64,000 nucleotides of DNA from Chitinophagaceae bacterium (lineage in GTDB: Bacteria; Bacteroidota; Bacteroidia; Chitinophagales; Chitinophagaceae), in contig JADKKH010000002.1 of NCBI GenBank assembly GCA_016720585.1, positions 434,001 through 498,000 on the forward strand, read 5' to 3'. The notes under the pieces were generated by a model. It had not been told where the DNA came from. It did not search any database and saw nothing but the letters and a program-made list of their open reading frames with translations. Positions 16,794 through 26,690 of this stretch are shown piece after piece (position 1 is the stretch's first letter; each line of letters begins with the position of its first letter). The translations under genes were made by a program, and so were the position numbers.

Positions 16794-19253
16794 ATGAAAA
16801 AGTTTACTTTTCTTTTCGTTTTCGCCTTATTGGCGAATTTAATTATTGGTAGTGCTGCCTTTGGGCAGATAGCACAAAGAGGCACTGCAACAAACGGTTT
16901 CTCAACAAATACAAACTTAACAATCACAAAGCCGACAGGTGTTGTGGCTGGTGATGTTATGATTGTAAACATTGCCAAATATGGCAATACAGCAAATGAT
17001 CCTTCTTTAAGTGGCTGGTCTCCTGTAACTGGTGCAACTGGTATTATCGGAGATGGAATAAAAGGGTCTCTTTTATATAAAAAGGCTGCCGATGTGTGCC
17101 GAATTTCTTTCCTAGCTGATACATTGATGCTGGAACGGGTACCATTGCGCATTCTACGGGTTCAATCCTCGCTGGTTTTATGAATGTGGATGTTCCAATG
17201 GTGGCCCTTTTGATGTTGACTAGGAACCTGGGAATAACTTAACCAGTAAATGGATCTCCAGCAATAGCCTCGAATAACCGCAACTGTAAATGCAACAGTA
17301 ATTATGTTTCCCAGCCTTGATGATAAACAGTTTTCCAACTGGGTCTGGTACAACTACCCCGGCAACATTGGACCATTATATGATCATCCATATAATAGTA
17401 CTAATGAAGATCTGTCAGGTATTGGGGCTGCCTGGGAAATCAAAACAAAAGCTGGGGCTACAGGACAGGGTACTGTTGGCTGGAAAATAATGATGACCAA
17501 TGGTGCAATATTAATTGCTCTTAAAGCCATCATTTCGCCGGCATCCGTAACCATTAACCCCCCTGCATTATCAATTTCAACAATTTTAGTTGGGGGCAAC
17601 CTTAATTTAACAGCTACAAGGAATTGGAACTCCAGTTGGACCGGAGGAAATGGTAATTTTATTTATACATGGAGTTCTACAGGCCCGGCCAGTGTAACCT
17701 TTACTCCCAACAATGCTAATATTACAGGAACCAGTTCAGCAACCAATGCTACCGGCTTTTCGGTTGCAGGTACATATACTATTATTTGTACTGTACAGGA
17801 ACAGGGTGGTGGACTAACTAAAGTTTCCTTATCTAAAAAAGTTAATGTACTGGCAGCAGCACCAACCGCTGCAAACTTATGGGCAACTTCATCAAATGGT
17901 ACCCAGATATCGCATTTTGTAGTATCAAGTGGTACTTATTTTTCAGGTCCAACTAATGATTTTGCTCCCACTTTTGGTGGTGATGGGGGTACAACAAGTA
18001 CCGCAGCATTGGGTAAAAGTGCAGCTCCCAATGCAGCTACGGGCCATTTTTACTACCTGCCAAATACTTCCGGCAATTCCGGATCAATAAATATTTACGG
18101 GGCTACCTATAATGGAGGTACTATTAATGTAGTTGGTAATGTAGATGCAAATGGTGCTGGTGGTGGTTCATTAGGATTTGTGCGTCTGGCAATGGGAATT
18201 GATGGTAGAGGATGGATCCTTGCTGGTGACGGATCAACCGTTTACCTTTCTAAATTTACTCCAGGAGCAACTCCTACTGCAGGTTCTGCAACCACAAGTA
18301 CAGAAGATGTAGATGGCGTTACCCTGGTAGGTGGATCGGCTGCTACTTTTCAGAATGGAGATATTTGCCTTAGCGGTAATGGAACAATTTTTGCACTTGC
18401 AAACAATGGTAGTGGAGTTACACAAATTTTCAGAGGTACGCCAAATGGCAACTCAACTATCCTTACAAAAGTTTTTGACCTGGTAGATAATACTGGTGTG
18501 CCGTTTTCAGGAAGAGTAAATGGAGTCGCATTTGATCTGTTGGGCTCATTATATATTTCTACTGATCTTGGGTGATTTTTTATAGATCAGAATACTGTGA
18601 ATGGTCCAGCAGGAACAGTAGCCTGTATTTTGGTACAGTCACAAACCGGGTTACAGGATCTGGCTTCCAATGTATGGCCAACACAATCAACACTTCCGGT
18701 TAAATTAGGAACATTCAACGTTACCAAACAGGGCAATAACGCCGTGATAGACTGGACCACCCTGACAGAAATCAACAGTGATTATTTTGAAATTGAAAGA
18801 AGCAAGGATGGTATCAATTTCGTATCTGCGGGTACCAAGCAAGCTGCCGGAAATTCCGCCGCTGCTGTTAATTACCAGTTCATTGATCCGATTACGATCA
18901 ATTCAGGAATTCTTTACTACCGGCTTAAATCCGTAGACCTGGATGGCAAATCAACTTACAGTAAAATTGTTACGCTGAGACTTTCTGCTTCAATAGTTAA
19001 GAATTTCAATGTGTACCCCAATCCTTTCAGCAGCGATCTGAAAGTAGAACTCAAGAGTACAAAAGAAACAACCATTACTATTCGTATCAGTAATGCAGCC
19101 GGTCAGCTGGTCGTTAGCCGTAAGGCCGTATTACAGACCGGTGAAAACACGGTGGTATTATCATCAGAACTATCAACCCTGAAAAGTGGAATGTATATGA
19201 TGGAAGTTGTAACTGAAGAAGGAAAACTTACCCAAAAGATTATCAGAAGATAA
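16794..19253 (+). pseudogene. Disrupted secreted protein with type IX-type C-terminal sorting domain
   Basis: The N-terminus MKKFTFLFVFALLANLIIG is a signal peptide and the C-terminus has the FNVYPNPFSSDLKVEL and KSGMYMMEV pattern of type IX sorting domains. The frame holds to about 17100, shifts near 17100-17115, near 17200 and near 17270-17285, returns to the original frame for 17304-18572, meets a TGA at 18573-18575, and continues open in the same frame to 19253. DAGTGTIAHSTGSILAGF and ITATVNATVIMF are readable in the shifted segments. The middle is rich in G, S, T and N, as in adhesin-like surface proteins. It is a pseudogene or carries clustered sequence errors. Confidence 0.7.
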
Positions 19254-19281
19254 ACGTTCATGCTCAGGGTTTTATACCTTG

Positions 19282-19318
19282 AACCCCTCTTGCCTTCGTG
19301 GCGGAGGGGTTTTTTTTG
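19282..19318 (+). terminator. Intrinsic terminator after the disrupted secreted gene
   Basis: AACCCCTC/GAGGGGTT stem followed by eight T residues, about 30 bases after the stop codon. Confidence 0.75.
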
Positions 19319-19340
19319 TTCCGCCATTGCTAAAGAATGA

Positions 19341-19390
19341 TTTGCCACTAAGACACCAACCTGCCTGACGGTAGGCAGGTTTGTGGCAAA
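19341..19390. repeat. Nested palindrome (CCTGCC/GGCAGG core)
   Basis: The outer arms TTTGCCAC and GTGGCAAA and inner arms ACCTGCCT and AGGCAGGT make a 50-base hairpin. CCTGCC-type palindromes of this kind are dispersed in many Bacteroidota genomes. Confidence 0.65.
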
Positions 19391-19523
19391 AAAAATCCCC
19401 TTTCTTTCTAATTGTCTTCTACACTGCCGAAAGCGCCATCTATATAAATTTCTTTCCCCGGAACCGGAAATGTTGTAATTTAATTCTTGATTATTATCCT
19501 TCGCAAACTTAAAACCTTCATGT

Positions 19524-20781
19524 ATGAAAAAAAGTCTACCCCTTTTTTCCCTTCTTTTCGGAACGATTTTTTTAACCAGCACAACGGAAGCCCAGCAGCC
19601 GGATCAATTCGCTTATGCTGTTACCGATGGACAACAAGCCGCCAACTGGAGTTTTTTAAGAAAGCTGAACCTGCAGACCGGGGAATACAGTGCTGTGTTA
19701 TTAAGCGGAGATGATATCTCCCTGCCCGCCTATGATGCTACCAGTAAAAAACAATTTACCAGCCCTCTGAAGGATGCCAATTATGGTAATGCCATCAATG
19801 CCCCCTTTGGTACCGGTGTGGCTGCCATGGCTTTTGATAAAAAAAATAACCGGCTTTATTTTACGCCCATGTTTATTGACCAGTTGCGTTACCTGGATCT
19901 TAAAGACCATGAAAGTATTTTATGTAACCGACCAGCCATTCACCGGGATGCCGCAAAAATCACCCGACCAGGGCAATATCATTACCCGTATGGTCATGGC
20001 ATCAGATGGTAATGGTTATGCCATAACCAACGACGGCATGCATCTTACCCGTTTCACTACAGGGAAAAATTTAAAGATCACGGATCTTGGTTCGCTGGTT
20101 GATGATCCGTCTAATAATGGAGTTTCGGTACATAATTCCTGCAGCAGTTTTGGCGGTGATATGGTAGCCGATGATGATGGCAATATGTATCTCTTCTCTG
20201 CCCGCAATCATGTCTTTAAAGTAAATGTGGAAACCAAGATAGCCACCCACCTGGGTGTTATTTCCGGTTTGCCCAATGGGTTTACCGTGAATGGCGCCGC
20301 CGTTAATGAGCATAACCAGATACTTGTTGGCAGTGCTATGGAAGCGGGTTCTTATTATACGGTTGATTCCAGAACGCTGGCAGCCACACCTTATACGATT
20401 GCCGGCAGGGTTTGGCATAGCTCTGACCTGGCTAACGGAAACCTGCTTGTTTCGGGCAATAAACCAAAAGCCATTAATACGGAAGTACTCACAAATAAAT
20501 TACCTGCCAATACGGGTGATAATAAGATCAGTATCTATCCCAACCCCGTTAATAATAACCAGTTTGTTATCCAGTTCAATCAACTGGATGCAGGAAATTA
20601 CATCGTGCAGGTTACTGATGTCATGGGCCGCCAGTCCGTACAACAGGCGGTAAACCTGAACGGTGAAAACCAGGCACAGACCATCCGGTTGAATCCTGCT
20701 GCTGCCAAAGGATTTTACCTCGTGAAAGTGACGGATCAGAACAGTAAAGTTGTATTCAGTACAAAAATTATTGTTCAATAA
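19524..20781 (+). pseudogene. Secreted propeller-like protein with sorting domain, one frameshift
   Basis: MKKSLPLFSLLFGTIFLTS is a signal peptide. The first frame runs to about 19910 (FAYAVTDGQQ, LYFTPMFIDQLRYLDL) and the second, shifted by one, continues from KVFYVTDQPFTG to the stop at 20781. Joined, they make about 418 residues with a T9SS-type end (ISIYPNPVNNNQFVIQF, KGFYLVKVTD). The shift lies in CCATGAAAGT near 19908-19915; restoring one base joins the halves smoothly. A single lesion in an otherwise well-kept gene could be a sequencing error or a recent mutation. A terminator follows. Confidence 0.75.
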
Positions 20782-20799
20782 AATTTTCTGATAAAAAAT

Positions 20800-20838
20800 A
20801 AAATGTCCCGGTTCCTGCACAAGGACGGGACATTTTTA
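20800..20838 (+). terminator. Intrinsic terminator after the frameshifted secreted gene
   Basis: AAATGTCCCG/CGGGACATTT stem with a 13-base loop and a T-rich tail; the preceding A run means it could also work on the other strand. Confidence 0.8.
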
Positions 20839-20872
20839 TTTCTTCCAGTCCTCGTAGCTAAATGGAAAATGT

Positions 20873-20983
20873 TTTGAAACACGGAGGCACGAAGACACGG
20901 AGAATATTACCTGATAGTTTTAATAAACTTCTGCCACCAAGTCTCTGTGCCTTGGTGTTTCAAACTCCTTTTTATTTTATTTC
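20873..20983. repeat. ACACGGAGGCAC-type inverted repeat, copy 1
   Basis: The left arm TTTGAAACACGGAGGCACG and right arm CCTTGGTGTTTCAAA fold on each other, ending in CTTTTTATTTTATTTCTTT. The arms contain the GACAC/GTGTC words typical of a common dispersed repeat. The open frames here are an artefact of the repeat. Confidence 0.7.
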
Positions 20984-21013
20984 TTTCAGTCCTGTTAACT
21001 ACCCGGAAAAGGA

Positions 21014-21126
21014 ATTGAAAAAAGGAGACACAAAGACACGGAGAAAACTATAAGAATGTATAAAAAATCTTTGTGCCTCCGTGTCTCAGTGCCTCTGTGT
21101 TTCAAATCCCTTTTTATTTTATTTCT
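21014..21126. repeat. ACACGGAGGCAC-type inverted repeat, copy 2
   Basis: A second copy with the same arms and the same CCTTTTTATTTTATTTCTTT end, about 140 bases from the first. Its right end covers the stop codon of the minus-strand gene at 21119. Confidence 0.7.
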
Positions 21127-21490
21127 TTGAATTTTTCCAGATAACCTTTACATGTATGGCTGTTTCTGAAAAGTCTTTGCATTTTCCATCTCCCCTTCCG
21201 GTGATGCCGCCGGTGGGAGCACAGATAATTTTGCAGCTGTCATCATATAATACATTCCACTGATCACAACAGGGAGCGGTAAACAGGAAAACCGTTTTGC
21301 CATTATAGAGATATTCATCCACCTGTTCGGCAGGATCCGGCGGGGTTTCCTTTTTCCGTTCATTGATCATTTTTCTTATACATACCGGAATGGAGTCGGT
21401 GACTGTTTCATTAACCACTTTATTTTTTTTGGAACCGCATTCACTGGCGGATATAAAAGGAAAAATCAATAATACCAGCAGGTATTTCAT
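21119..21490 (-). CDS. Small exported protein, DUF6970-like
   Basis: A 123-residue protein with an N-terminal signal (MKYLLVLLIFPFISASECG) in which SASEC resembles a lipobox only loosely. The body holds PVCIRKMINERKKE, YLYNGKTVFLFTAPCCDQWNVLYD and CKIICAPTGGITGRGDGKC, with seven cysteines in all. The pattern recalls a small Bacteroidota family (DUF6970), but I am not certain of that name. Function unknown. Its last codons and stop lie inside a dispersed repeat. Confidence 0.7.
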   Translation of the reverse strand: MKYLLVLLIFPFISASECGSKKNKVVNETVTDSIPVCIRKMINERKKETPPDPAEQVDEYLYNGKTVFLFTAPCCDQWNVLYDDSCKIICAPTGGITGRGDGKCKDFSETAIHVKVIWKNSKK

Positions 21491-21517
21491 GGCAATGGGG
21501 TTTGATGATTGTTAAGG

Positions 21518-21525
21518 TATATTTG
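21518..21525 (+). promoter_or_regulatory. -7 box upstream of obg (TATATTTG)
   Basis: Perfect TAnnTTTG, 61 bases before the proposed TTG start; its location argues against the longer open frame starting at 21509. Confidence 0.5.
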
Positions 21526-21586
21526 CAGCTCCCCGCCGAAGTTCTGCTTAAAAAACGAAGACGGGACACATTGTAAAAATACAGTT

Positions 21587-22588
21587 TTGGAAAAAAGTAA
21601 TTTTGTTGATCAGATCCGCATTTTCTGCCGCAGCGGCCATGGTGGTGCCGGTTTCAGGCATTTCAGGCGGGATAAATTTACGGCTTTAGGCGGACCCGAC
21701 GGTGGTGATGGTGGCCGTGGCGCGCATATCATATTAAAAGGCAACAGTAATCTATGGACATTGTTGCATCTCCGCTATTATAAGAATGTACTGGCAGAAA
21801 ATGGTGAAGGGGGCAGTAGCAGCAACAGCAGTGGCAAGGCGGGCAAAGATGTAATCATAGAAGTGCCGCTGGGCACCATTGCCCGGGATGAGGAGACAGG
21901 CAAACAGGAAGTGGAAATATTAGAAGACGGGCAGGAAGTGATCTGGATACCCGGAGGCCGGGGCGGACTAGGCAATGCACATTTTGCCACACCAACAAAC
22001 CAGGCACCTGAACATGCCCAACCCGGAGAGGAAGGATTGGAAGGCTGGAAAGTCCTTGAATTAAAAGTATTGGCTGATGTGGGATTGGTGGGTTTTCCCA
22101 ATGCCGGGAAATCAACGCTTCTTTCGGTTATTACCGCCGCCACTCCCAAAATTGCTGATTATGCTTTTACAACCATCACCCCAAACCTGGGTATGGTGGA
22201 ATACCGGGATGGAAAAAGTTTTTGTATTGCCGATCTCCCGGGCATCATTGAAGGAGCCGCTGAGGGTAAAGGATTAGGTCACCGTTTTTTACGGCATATA
22301 GAACGTAATTCGGTTTTGTTATTTTTAATTCCGGCCGACAGTGATAATCATAAAAAAGAATTTGACATACTTGTCAGTGAGCTGGAACAATACAATCCTG
22401 AATTGCTGAACAAACAATTTATTATTGCGATCAGCAAATCGGATATGCTGGATGATGAGTTGAAAGCCGCGATTGAAAAAGAACTTCCGGCAGCTATTCC
22501 TCATTTGTTTATTTCTTCTATAACGAATAAGGGGCTTACCGAATTAAAAGATCTATTGTGGAAAGTGCTGAATGAGCCGGTTAGTTAA
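21587..22588 (+). CDS. obgE: Obg/CgtA ribosome-associated GTPase
   Basis: GTPase involved in large-subunit assembly and stress control. The glycine-rich Obg fold ([24 protein letters not shown]) is followed by the G domain: P-loop [11 protein letters not shown], switch DLPGIIEGA, and ISKSD as the base-recognition motif. 333 residues, without the variable C-terminal Obg extension, is usual for Bacteroidota. The start is taken as TTG at 21587 ([13 protein letters not shown]) because relatives begin a few residues before NFVD; no ATG is available there. Confidence 0.95.
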   Translation: MEKSNFVDQIRIFCRSGHGGAGFRHFRRDKFTALGGPDGGDGGRGAHIILKGNSNLWTLLHLRYYKNVLAENGEGGSSSNSSGKAGKDVIIEVPLGTIARDEETGKQEVEILEDGQEVIWIPGGRGGLGNAHFATPTNQAPEHAQPGEEGLEGWKVLELKVLADVGLVGFPNAGKSTLLSVITAATPKIADYAFTTITPNLGMVEYRDGKSFCIADLPGIIEGAAEGKGLGHRFLRHIERNSVLLFLIPADSDNHKKEFDILVSELEQYNPELLNKQFIIAISKSDMLDDELKAAIEKELPAAIPHLFISSITNKGLTELKDLLWKVLNEPVS

Positions 22589-22670
22589 ATGATTATTTTC
22601 TGCAAAAAAAGAAATGGATAAATCTAGTGGATCTGGGTAATTTAAAAATTCAAATTGTATTTGGCCTCTG

Positions 22671-22831
22671 GCCTTGACGCAAAAAGAAAAAAAAGTAAAC
22701 CGTTAAAAAGCAGGCGTTGTTTGAGCCTAAGCGAACTTGCCATTGGTATCCATAGGCGAGTTCGCCGGGTGTTGGCTCAAAGCAATGCCGGTCTTTTTTA
22801 ACGGTTTACTTGTAACTTTTTGCGTCAAGGC
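22671..22831. repeat. 161-nt long-stem hairpin element
   Basis: The outer arms GCCTTGACGCAAAAAG and CTTTTTGCGTCAAGGC pair, then GTAAACCGTTAAAAAG with CTTTTTTAACGGTTTAC, then GCGTTGTTTGAGCC with GGCTCAAAGCAATGC, and AAGCGAACTTGCC with GGCGAGTTCGCC. Nearly the whole element can fold. The 395-base gap 22589-22983 holds this and no supported gene. It has no ORF and resembles a miniature dispersed element or a structured RNA. Confidence 0.75.
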
Positions 22832-22983
22832 AAAAGTAAAATCCAGCCCGAGACTTGATTTTAAAGTCTTAATTGATTAATTTTATCAATCACAAATTCG
22901 TTACAAAATAAACAAATTTCTAAAGCTCATTCCGGGCACAAATGATATAGTATAAAAATCGGGAGAAAATCCGGAAGGTGGGC

Positions 22984-24330
22984 TTAATATCCCCTCCCCA
23001 CCGTATCACAGGCCGCTTTCAGCAATGAGTTGCCATCGGCAGCATCCTGCCATTTTTCCCACATCATCACGCCGTTGGCAATGTCTTTGGCCAATTTGGC
23101 TTTTCGTTTCACCGTGTATTGACCGTTATAATAAATCGTATAGTTGGTAAATCCACCTGCTGATACAATCGCGGAATCATATTGCGGGTTGCCACCCTGT
23201 GACAAAATAGTTTTGTAGGTAAGTACGGTTCCGGTTTGAGTGATGCCGGAAGGTCGTCCATATGCCGGCAGGCCCAAAACACATTTAGCAGCGGGCATGC
23301 CTCTTGTGGTCAGCCAGTACGTAAGACAGGTTTGTGCCAGCGTATAATCGCTGTGCTGCCGGTAAGGAACGGTGGTATTAAAATCATCATAGGCCATCAC
23401 ATTAAAAAAATCTACGTACGGAAAAATTTCATTGCGGATAGCATCCCGGATTCCACCGGCATATTTTCCGGCGGTAACAGCACTGGACAAATAATACCGG
23501 GCATCCCGGTGCAGGGAGTCAGACAGTTCCTGCATTAATAAAGTAAAGGTGACATCTGTGCCATCGCTGGTGGTAGGAAATTCCCAGTCCATATCCACTC
23601 CGTCTAAATTGTATTGCCGCACTTTGTTCATGACATCTTTGACAAAATTATTTCTGCCTGTTGCACTGGCGGCCATATTTTTAAAATTCGTTTTCCCATC
23701 ACCACTGCCATCATTGATACCGATAAAAACTTTGGCATTGTTGGCTCTAGCCTTGGTAATAAGCGCATCTATGGAAGTGGCCGGTGCGGCGGGTGCAGAT
23801 AAAGTGCCGGAAGCATTCACACCAAAAAAAGCATAGATGACCGCATTGGTCATTCTGAATTTTATATCAGGCACCTCAGTAATATTTCTGTAGGATGGGA
23901 AATACCCTACCACATAATAACCGAAGGGTACCGGTGGCTGAATGACTATATAAGTAAATGAGGTAACTGTGCTGGAACATCCCGTAGCACCACCGCCGGC
24001 ATTCTTTGGCTGAACATACCAATAGTAGGTTGCATTGGGTGTGGCCGGAACGGTATAATTCATACTTGTCCCGCTGATATTGGTGGCAATGGTTGTTGAG
24101 GGGGTAAGGGTGGTACCCAGGTAAACATCATACCCGGTGGCACCGGATACCGGACTCCATGATAAAGTGACAGCGGGATTGGTAATAAAACTACCTGATA
24201 CCGGGCCGGCATTTCCGGCACATCCCGGAGGAGTGGGCGGTGGTGGCGGGTTGGTCCCACCCTTTTTACTGCAGGAGTTAATCACTAAAACCAATACCAG
24301 TAAACCGGTGATATGATACCTGTAATTCAT
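22984..24330 (-). CDS. GH18-family chitinase-like lipoprotein
   Basis: A 448-residue lipoprotein (MNYRYHITGLLVLVLVINSC), then a proline spacer (PPPPPTPP), a fibronectin type III-like domain (about 40-130) and a glycoside hydrolase 18 domain. The catalytic signature DGVDMDWEFP has the DxxDxDxE pattern complete, and YYVVGYFPSYRN begins the barrel. It probably degrades chitin or a related N-acetylglucosamine polymer at the cell surface. I use the ATG at 24330, which gives a proper lipoprotein signal, rather than one seven codons upstream. Confidence 0.9.
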   Translation of the reverse strand: MNYRYHITGLLVLVLVINSCSKKGGTNPPPPPTPPGCAGNAGPVSGSFITNPAVTLSWSPVSGATGYDVYLGTTLTPSTTIATNISGTSMNYTVPATPNATYYWYVQPKNAGGGATGCSSTVTSFTYIVIQPPVPFGYYVVGYFPSYRNITEVPDIKFRMTNAVIYAFFGVNASGTLSAPAAPATSIDALITKARANNAKVFIGINDGSGDGKTNFKNMAASATGRNNFVKDVMNKVRQYNLDGVDMDWEFPTTSDGTDVTFTLLMQELSDSLHRDARYYLSSAVTAGKYAGGIRDAIRNEIFPYVDFFNVMAYDDFNTTVPYRQHSDYTLAQTCLTYWLTTRGMPAAKCVLGLPAYGRPSGITQTGTVLTYKTILSQGGNPQYDSAIVSAGGFTNYTIYYNGQYTVKRKAKLAKDIANGVMMWEKWQDAADGNSLLKAACDTVGRGY

Positions 24331-24411
24331 AAGCAGCCATTGATCATTCAAATTACTGGTTTTAGATGAAACTCAGCTTTTTGGTACCCCTTTTTACGTA
24401 GGTTTGTCGCC

Positions 24412-24419
24412 TAAATTTA
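24412..24419 (+). promoter_or_regulatory. -7-like box before the S46 peptidase gene (TAAATTTA)
   Basis: One mismatch to TAnnTTTG, five bases before the ATG at 24425; supports the ATG at 24425 with a short leader. Confidence 0.45.
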
Positions 24420-24424
24420 TTGAT

Positions 24425-26590
24425 ATGAAGAAACTTTTTGTAACGACTATTCTTGCCGTTGGTTTGTTCTTTAAATCTTTTGCCGACGAAGGCATGTGGT
24501 TGCCGATGTTGTTGGGTCAGCAGGTGTATAATGAAATGGTGAAAAAAGGATTAAAGCTGACCAAAGACCAACTCTACAATATCAACAAACCCTCCCTGAA
24601 AGATGCCATTATTATTTTTGGTGGTGGCTGCACCGGTGAAATTGTGAGTTCACAAGGTTTGATATTTACCAACCACCATTGCGGCTATGACGCAATTGCA
24701 TCTGCCAGTAATATGGATCATAATTACCTGCAAAATGGGTTTTATGCAAAGAATAAAGGAGAAGAGATTCCTTCCAACCTTTCGGTGCAGTTTTTACTAA
24801 GAATAGAAGATATTACCAAAGAAGTAATGGATTCTTTAAAAGGATTAAGCGGCACTGAAAGATTGCAAAAGCAAGCTGCCGTATTTGCTGCTATCAATAA
24901 AAGAATGAGTGATGCTTCTCAGAATATTGAAACAAGAGTAAATTCTTTATTCAAGGGAAACCAGTTCCTCGCTTTTGTATACCAGCGTTACACTGATGTT
25001 CGTTTGGTGGGTGCTCCACCGGAGAGTGTTGGAAAATTTGGCGGCGATACGGATAACTGGGAGTGGCCGAGACATACAGGCGACTTTTCTATTTTCCGTG
25101 TTTATACCAATGCTGAGGGCAAACCAGCAAAGTATGCTGAAGGGAATATCCCACTGAAACCCAAATGGTACCTGCCTGTTTCCTTAAAGCCCCTGAAGGA
25201 TGGTGACTTTTCCATGATCTGGGGATACCCCGGGGGTACCAACCGGTATGAAAGTTCGTATGGAGTTCAGCTGGCTATTGATATCAATAACCCCACATTG
25301 GTAAAGCTCCGGGATGTCCGGCTGAAATATATGTTTGAGGAAATGAAGAAAGACCCTGCCACAAAACTGCAATTAGCATCTTCCTATGCCGGTATTGCCA
25401 ATTACTGGAAATTTTTTGATGGCGAAACCAAGCAATTAGTAAAATATGACGTGGTTGGTCAGAAGAAAAATGCCGAAATAAAATTCAATGCCTGGGCAAA
25501 TGGAAAAACGGAATATGCATCTGTTTTTTCTGACTGGGGTAAAGCTTACGAAGCCTGGAGGCCTTATGCCAAACACCGGGTGTATATCAATGAAGGACTT
25601 AACGGTTCGCCGTTGATTGCCTTTGCCGGTTCATTGCTGCAACTGGAAGCGGCCCTGGTGAAAACAGGTGCTACGCAGGCGGATATAAAAAAATCTGTGG
25701 AAGCAGCCAATAATCAAAGAACAGCTTTCCTGGAAGAAGAAAACAAGGTCTCTGATGAGCATATTGTTGCAGCCGTTACAAAAATGTTTTATGAGGATAT
25801 TGTAAAAGACCAGCAGCCGGTTGGTTTTTATGGCACGTTAAAAAATACCTATGGTCCGCTGGATGATGAGGCAACGTATAAAAAATATGCGGCGAACATG
25901 TTCAGCAAGACGATGATCTTTGATGACGCCCGGTGGAAGGCTTTTGTAGCCAACCCGGATGCCGTTACGCTTCAGGATGATCCGGCCTTTGCACATGCCA
26001 GTACTTTTTTTACGAATTATACCAGCAAGTATGGACCTTACTATCAGCAATTCACTACAAAGAATGCGGAGATGGGAAGAATGTATTTAAAAGGTATCCT
26101 GGAAATGGATCCTGTCAAGTCGAAAATGATGTACCCGGATGCAACCTTCACGATGCGGGTGAGCTATGGTAATGTAAAATCATACCGCCCCAGAGATGCG
26201 GTATTCTATGATTATGTAACTACCTCAAAAGGATTGCTGGAAAAATATAAAGCCGGCGATTATGAATTTGATCTTCCGGCCAACCAGATCGAGATGCTGA
26301 AGAAAAAAGATTTTGGACAGTATATGGACCCCACCCGGAAAGAACTGGTGATTGGTTTTATTACCACCAATGATATCACAGGAGGCAATTCAGGTTCCCC
26401 GGTCATAAATAATAAAGGCGAATTGATAGGCCTGGCTTTTGATGGCAACTATGAAGCCTTGAGTCATAAGCTGGCTTTTGACAAAGACCTGAACCGGACT
26501 ATCTGTGTGGATATCCGTTATGTATTGTGGTGTATTGATAAACTGGGCGGAGGCACCAATATTATTAAAGAACTGAAGTTGATGAAATAA
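24425..26590 (+). CDS. S46-family dipeptidyl-peptidase (DPP7-like)
   Basis: Periplasmic serine exopeptidase releasing dipeptides from peptide N-termini. 721 residues after choosing the ATG at 24425, which starts the signal peptide MKKLFVTTILAVGLFF. The catalytic histidine is in TNHHC (H84/H85), and the serine in GGNSGSP is S656. The residue 18 positions later is glycine (AFDGN). In the characterised enzymes glycine at this place goes with DPP7-type preference for hydrophobic P1 residues, whereas arginine marks DPP11. The specificity call rests on that one position. A terminator follows. Confidence 0.93.
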   Translation: MKKLFVTTILAVGLFFKSFADEGMWLPMLLGQQVYNEMVKKGLKLTKDQLYNINKPSLKDAIIIFGGGCTGEIVSSQGLIFTNHHCGYDAIASASNMDHNYLQNGFYAKNKGEEIPSNLSVQFLLRIEDITKEVMDSLKGLSGTERLQKQAAVFAAINKRMSDASQNIETRVNSLFKGNQFLAFVYQRYTDVRLVGAPPESVGKFGGDTDNWEWPRHTGDFSIFRVYTNAEGKPAKYAEGNIPLKPKWYLPVSLKPLKDGDFSMIWGYPGGTNRYESSYGVQLAIDINNPTLVKLRDVRLKYMFEEMKKDPATKLQLASSYAGIANYWKFFDGETKQLVKYDVVGQKKNAEIKFNAWANGKTEYASVFSDWGKAYEAWRPYAKHRVYINEGLNGSPLIAFAGSLLQLEAALVKTGATQADIKKSVEAANNQRTAFLEEENKVSDEHIVAAVTKMFYEDIVKDQQPVGFYGTLKNTYGPLDDEATYKKYAANMFSKTMIFDDARWKAFVANPDAVTLQDDPAFAHASTFFTNYTSKYGPYYQQFTTKNAEMGRMYLKGILEMDPVKSKMMYPDATFTMRVSYGNVKSYRPRDAVFYDYVTTSKGLLEKYKAGDYEFDLPANQIEMLKKKDFGQYMDPTRKELVIGFITTNDITGGNSGSPVINNKGELIGLAFDGNYEALSHKLAFDKDLNRTICVDIRYVLWCIDKLGGGTNIIKELKLMK

Positions 26591-26608
26591 TATTTTTTTA
26601 TTGATACT

Positions 26609-26647
26609 GAAAGCCATTCGCCACAGGCGGGTGGCTTTCGTGTTTTT
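26609..26647 (+). terminator. Intrinsic terminator after the S46 peptidase gene
   Basis: A 14-base-pair imperfect stem (GAAAGCCA... / ...TGGCTTTC, GCC-ACA-GGC tip) is followed by GTGTTTTT. Confidence 0.75.
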
Positions 26648-26690
26648 AACCCGCATTTATTTGCTTAACATTGCAAACAGATTTTTCTTT

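Noticed and set aside
18573..18575. TGA read as an amino acid (recoding) in the secreted gene
   Set aside because: Genes throughout the window use TGA rarely or as stop, no selenocysteine element is seen, and other lesions in the same gene make simple decay or error more likely.
20862..21263. Two plus-strand open frames of about 60 residues starting at 20862 and 21081
   Set aside because: They are the dispersed ACACGGAGGCAC repeat read as protein and partly oppose the gene at 21119.
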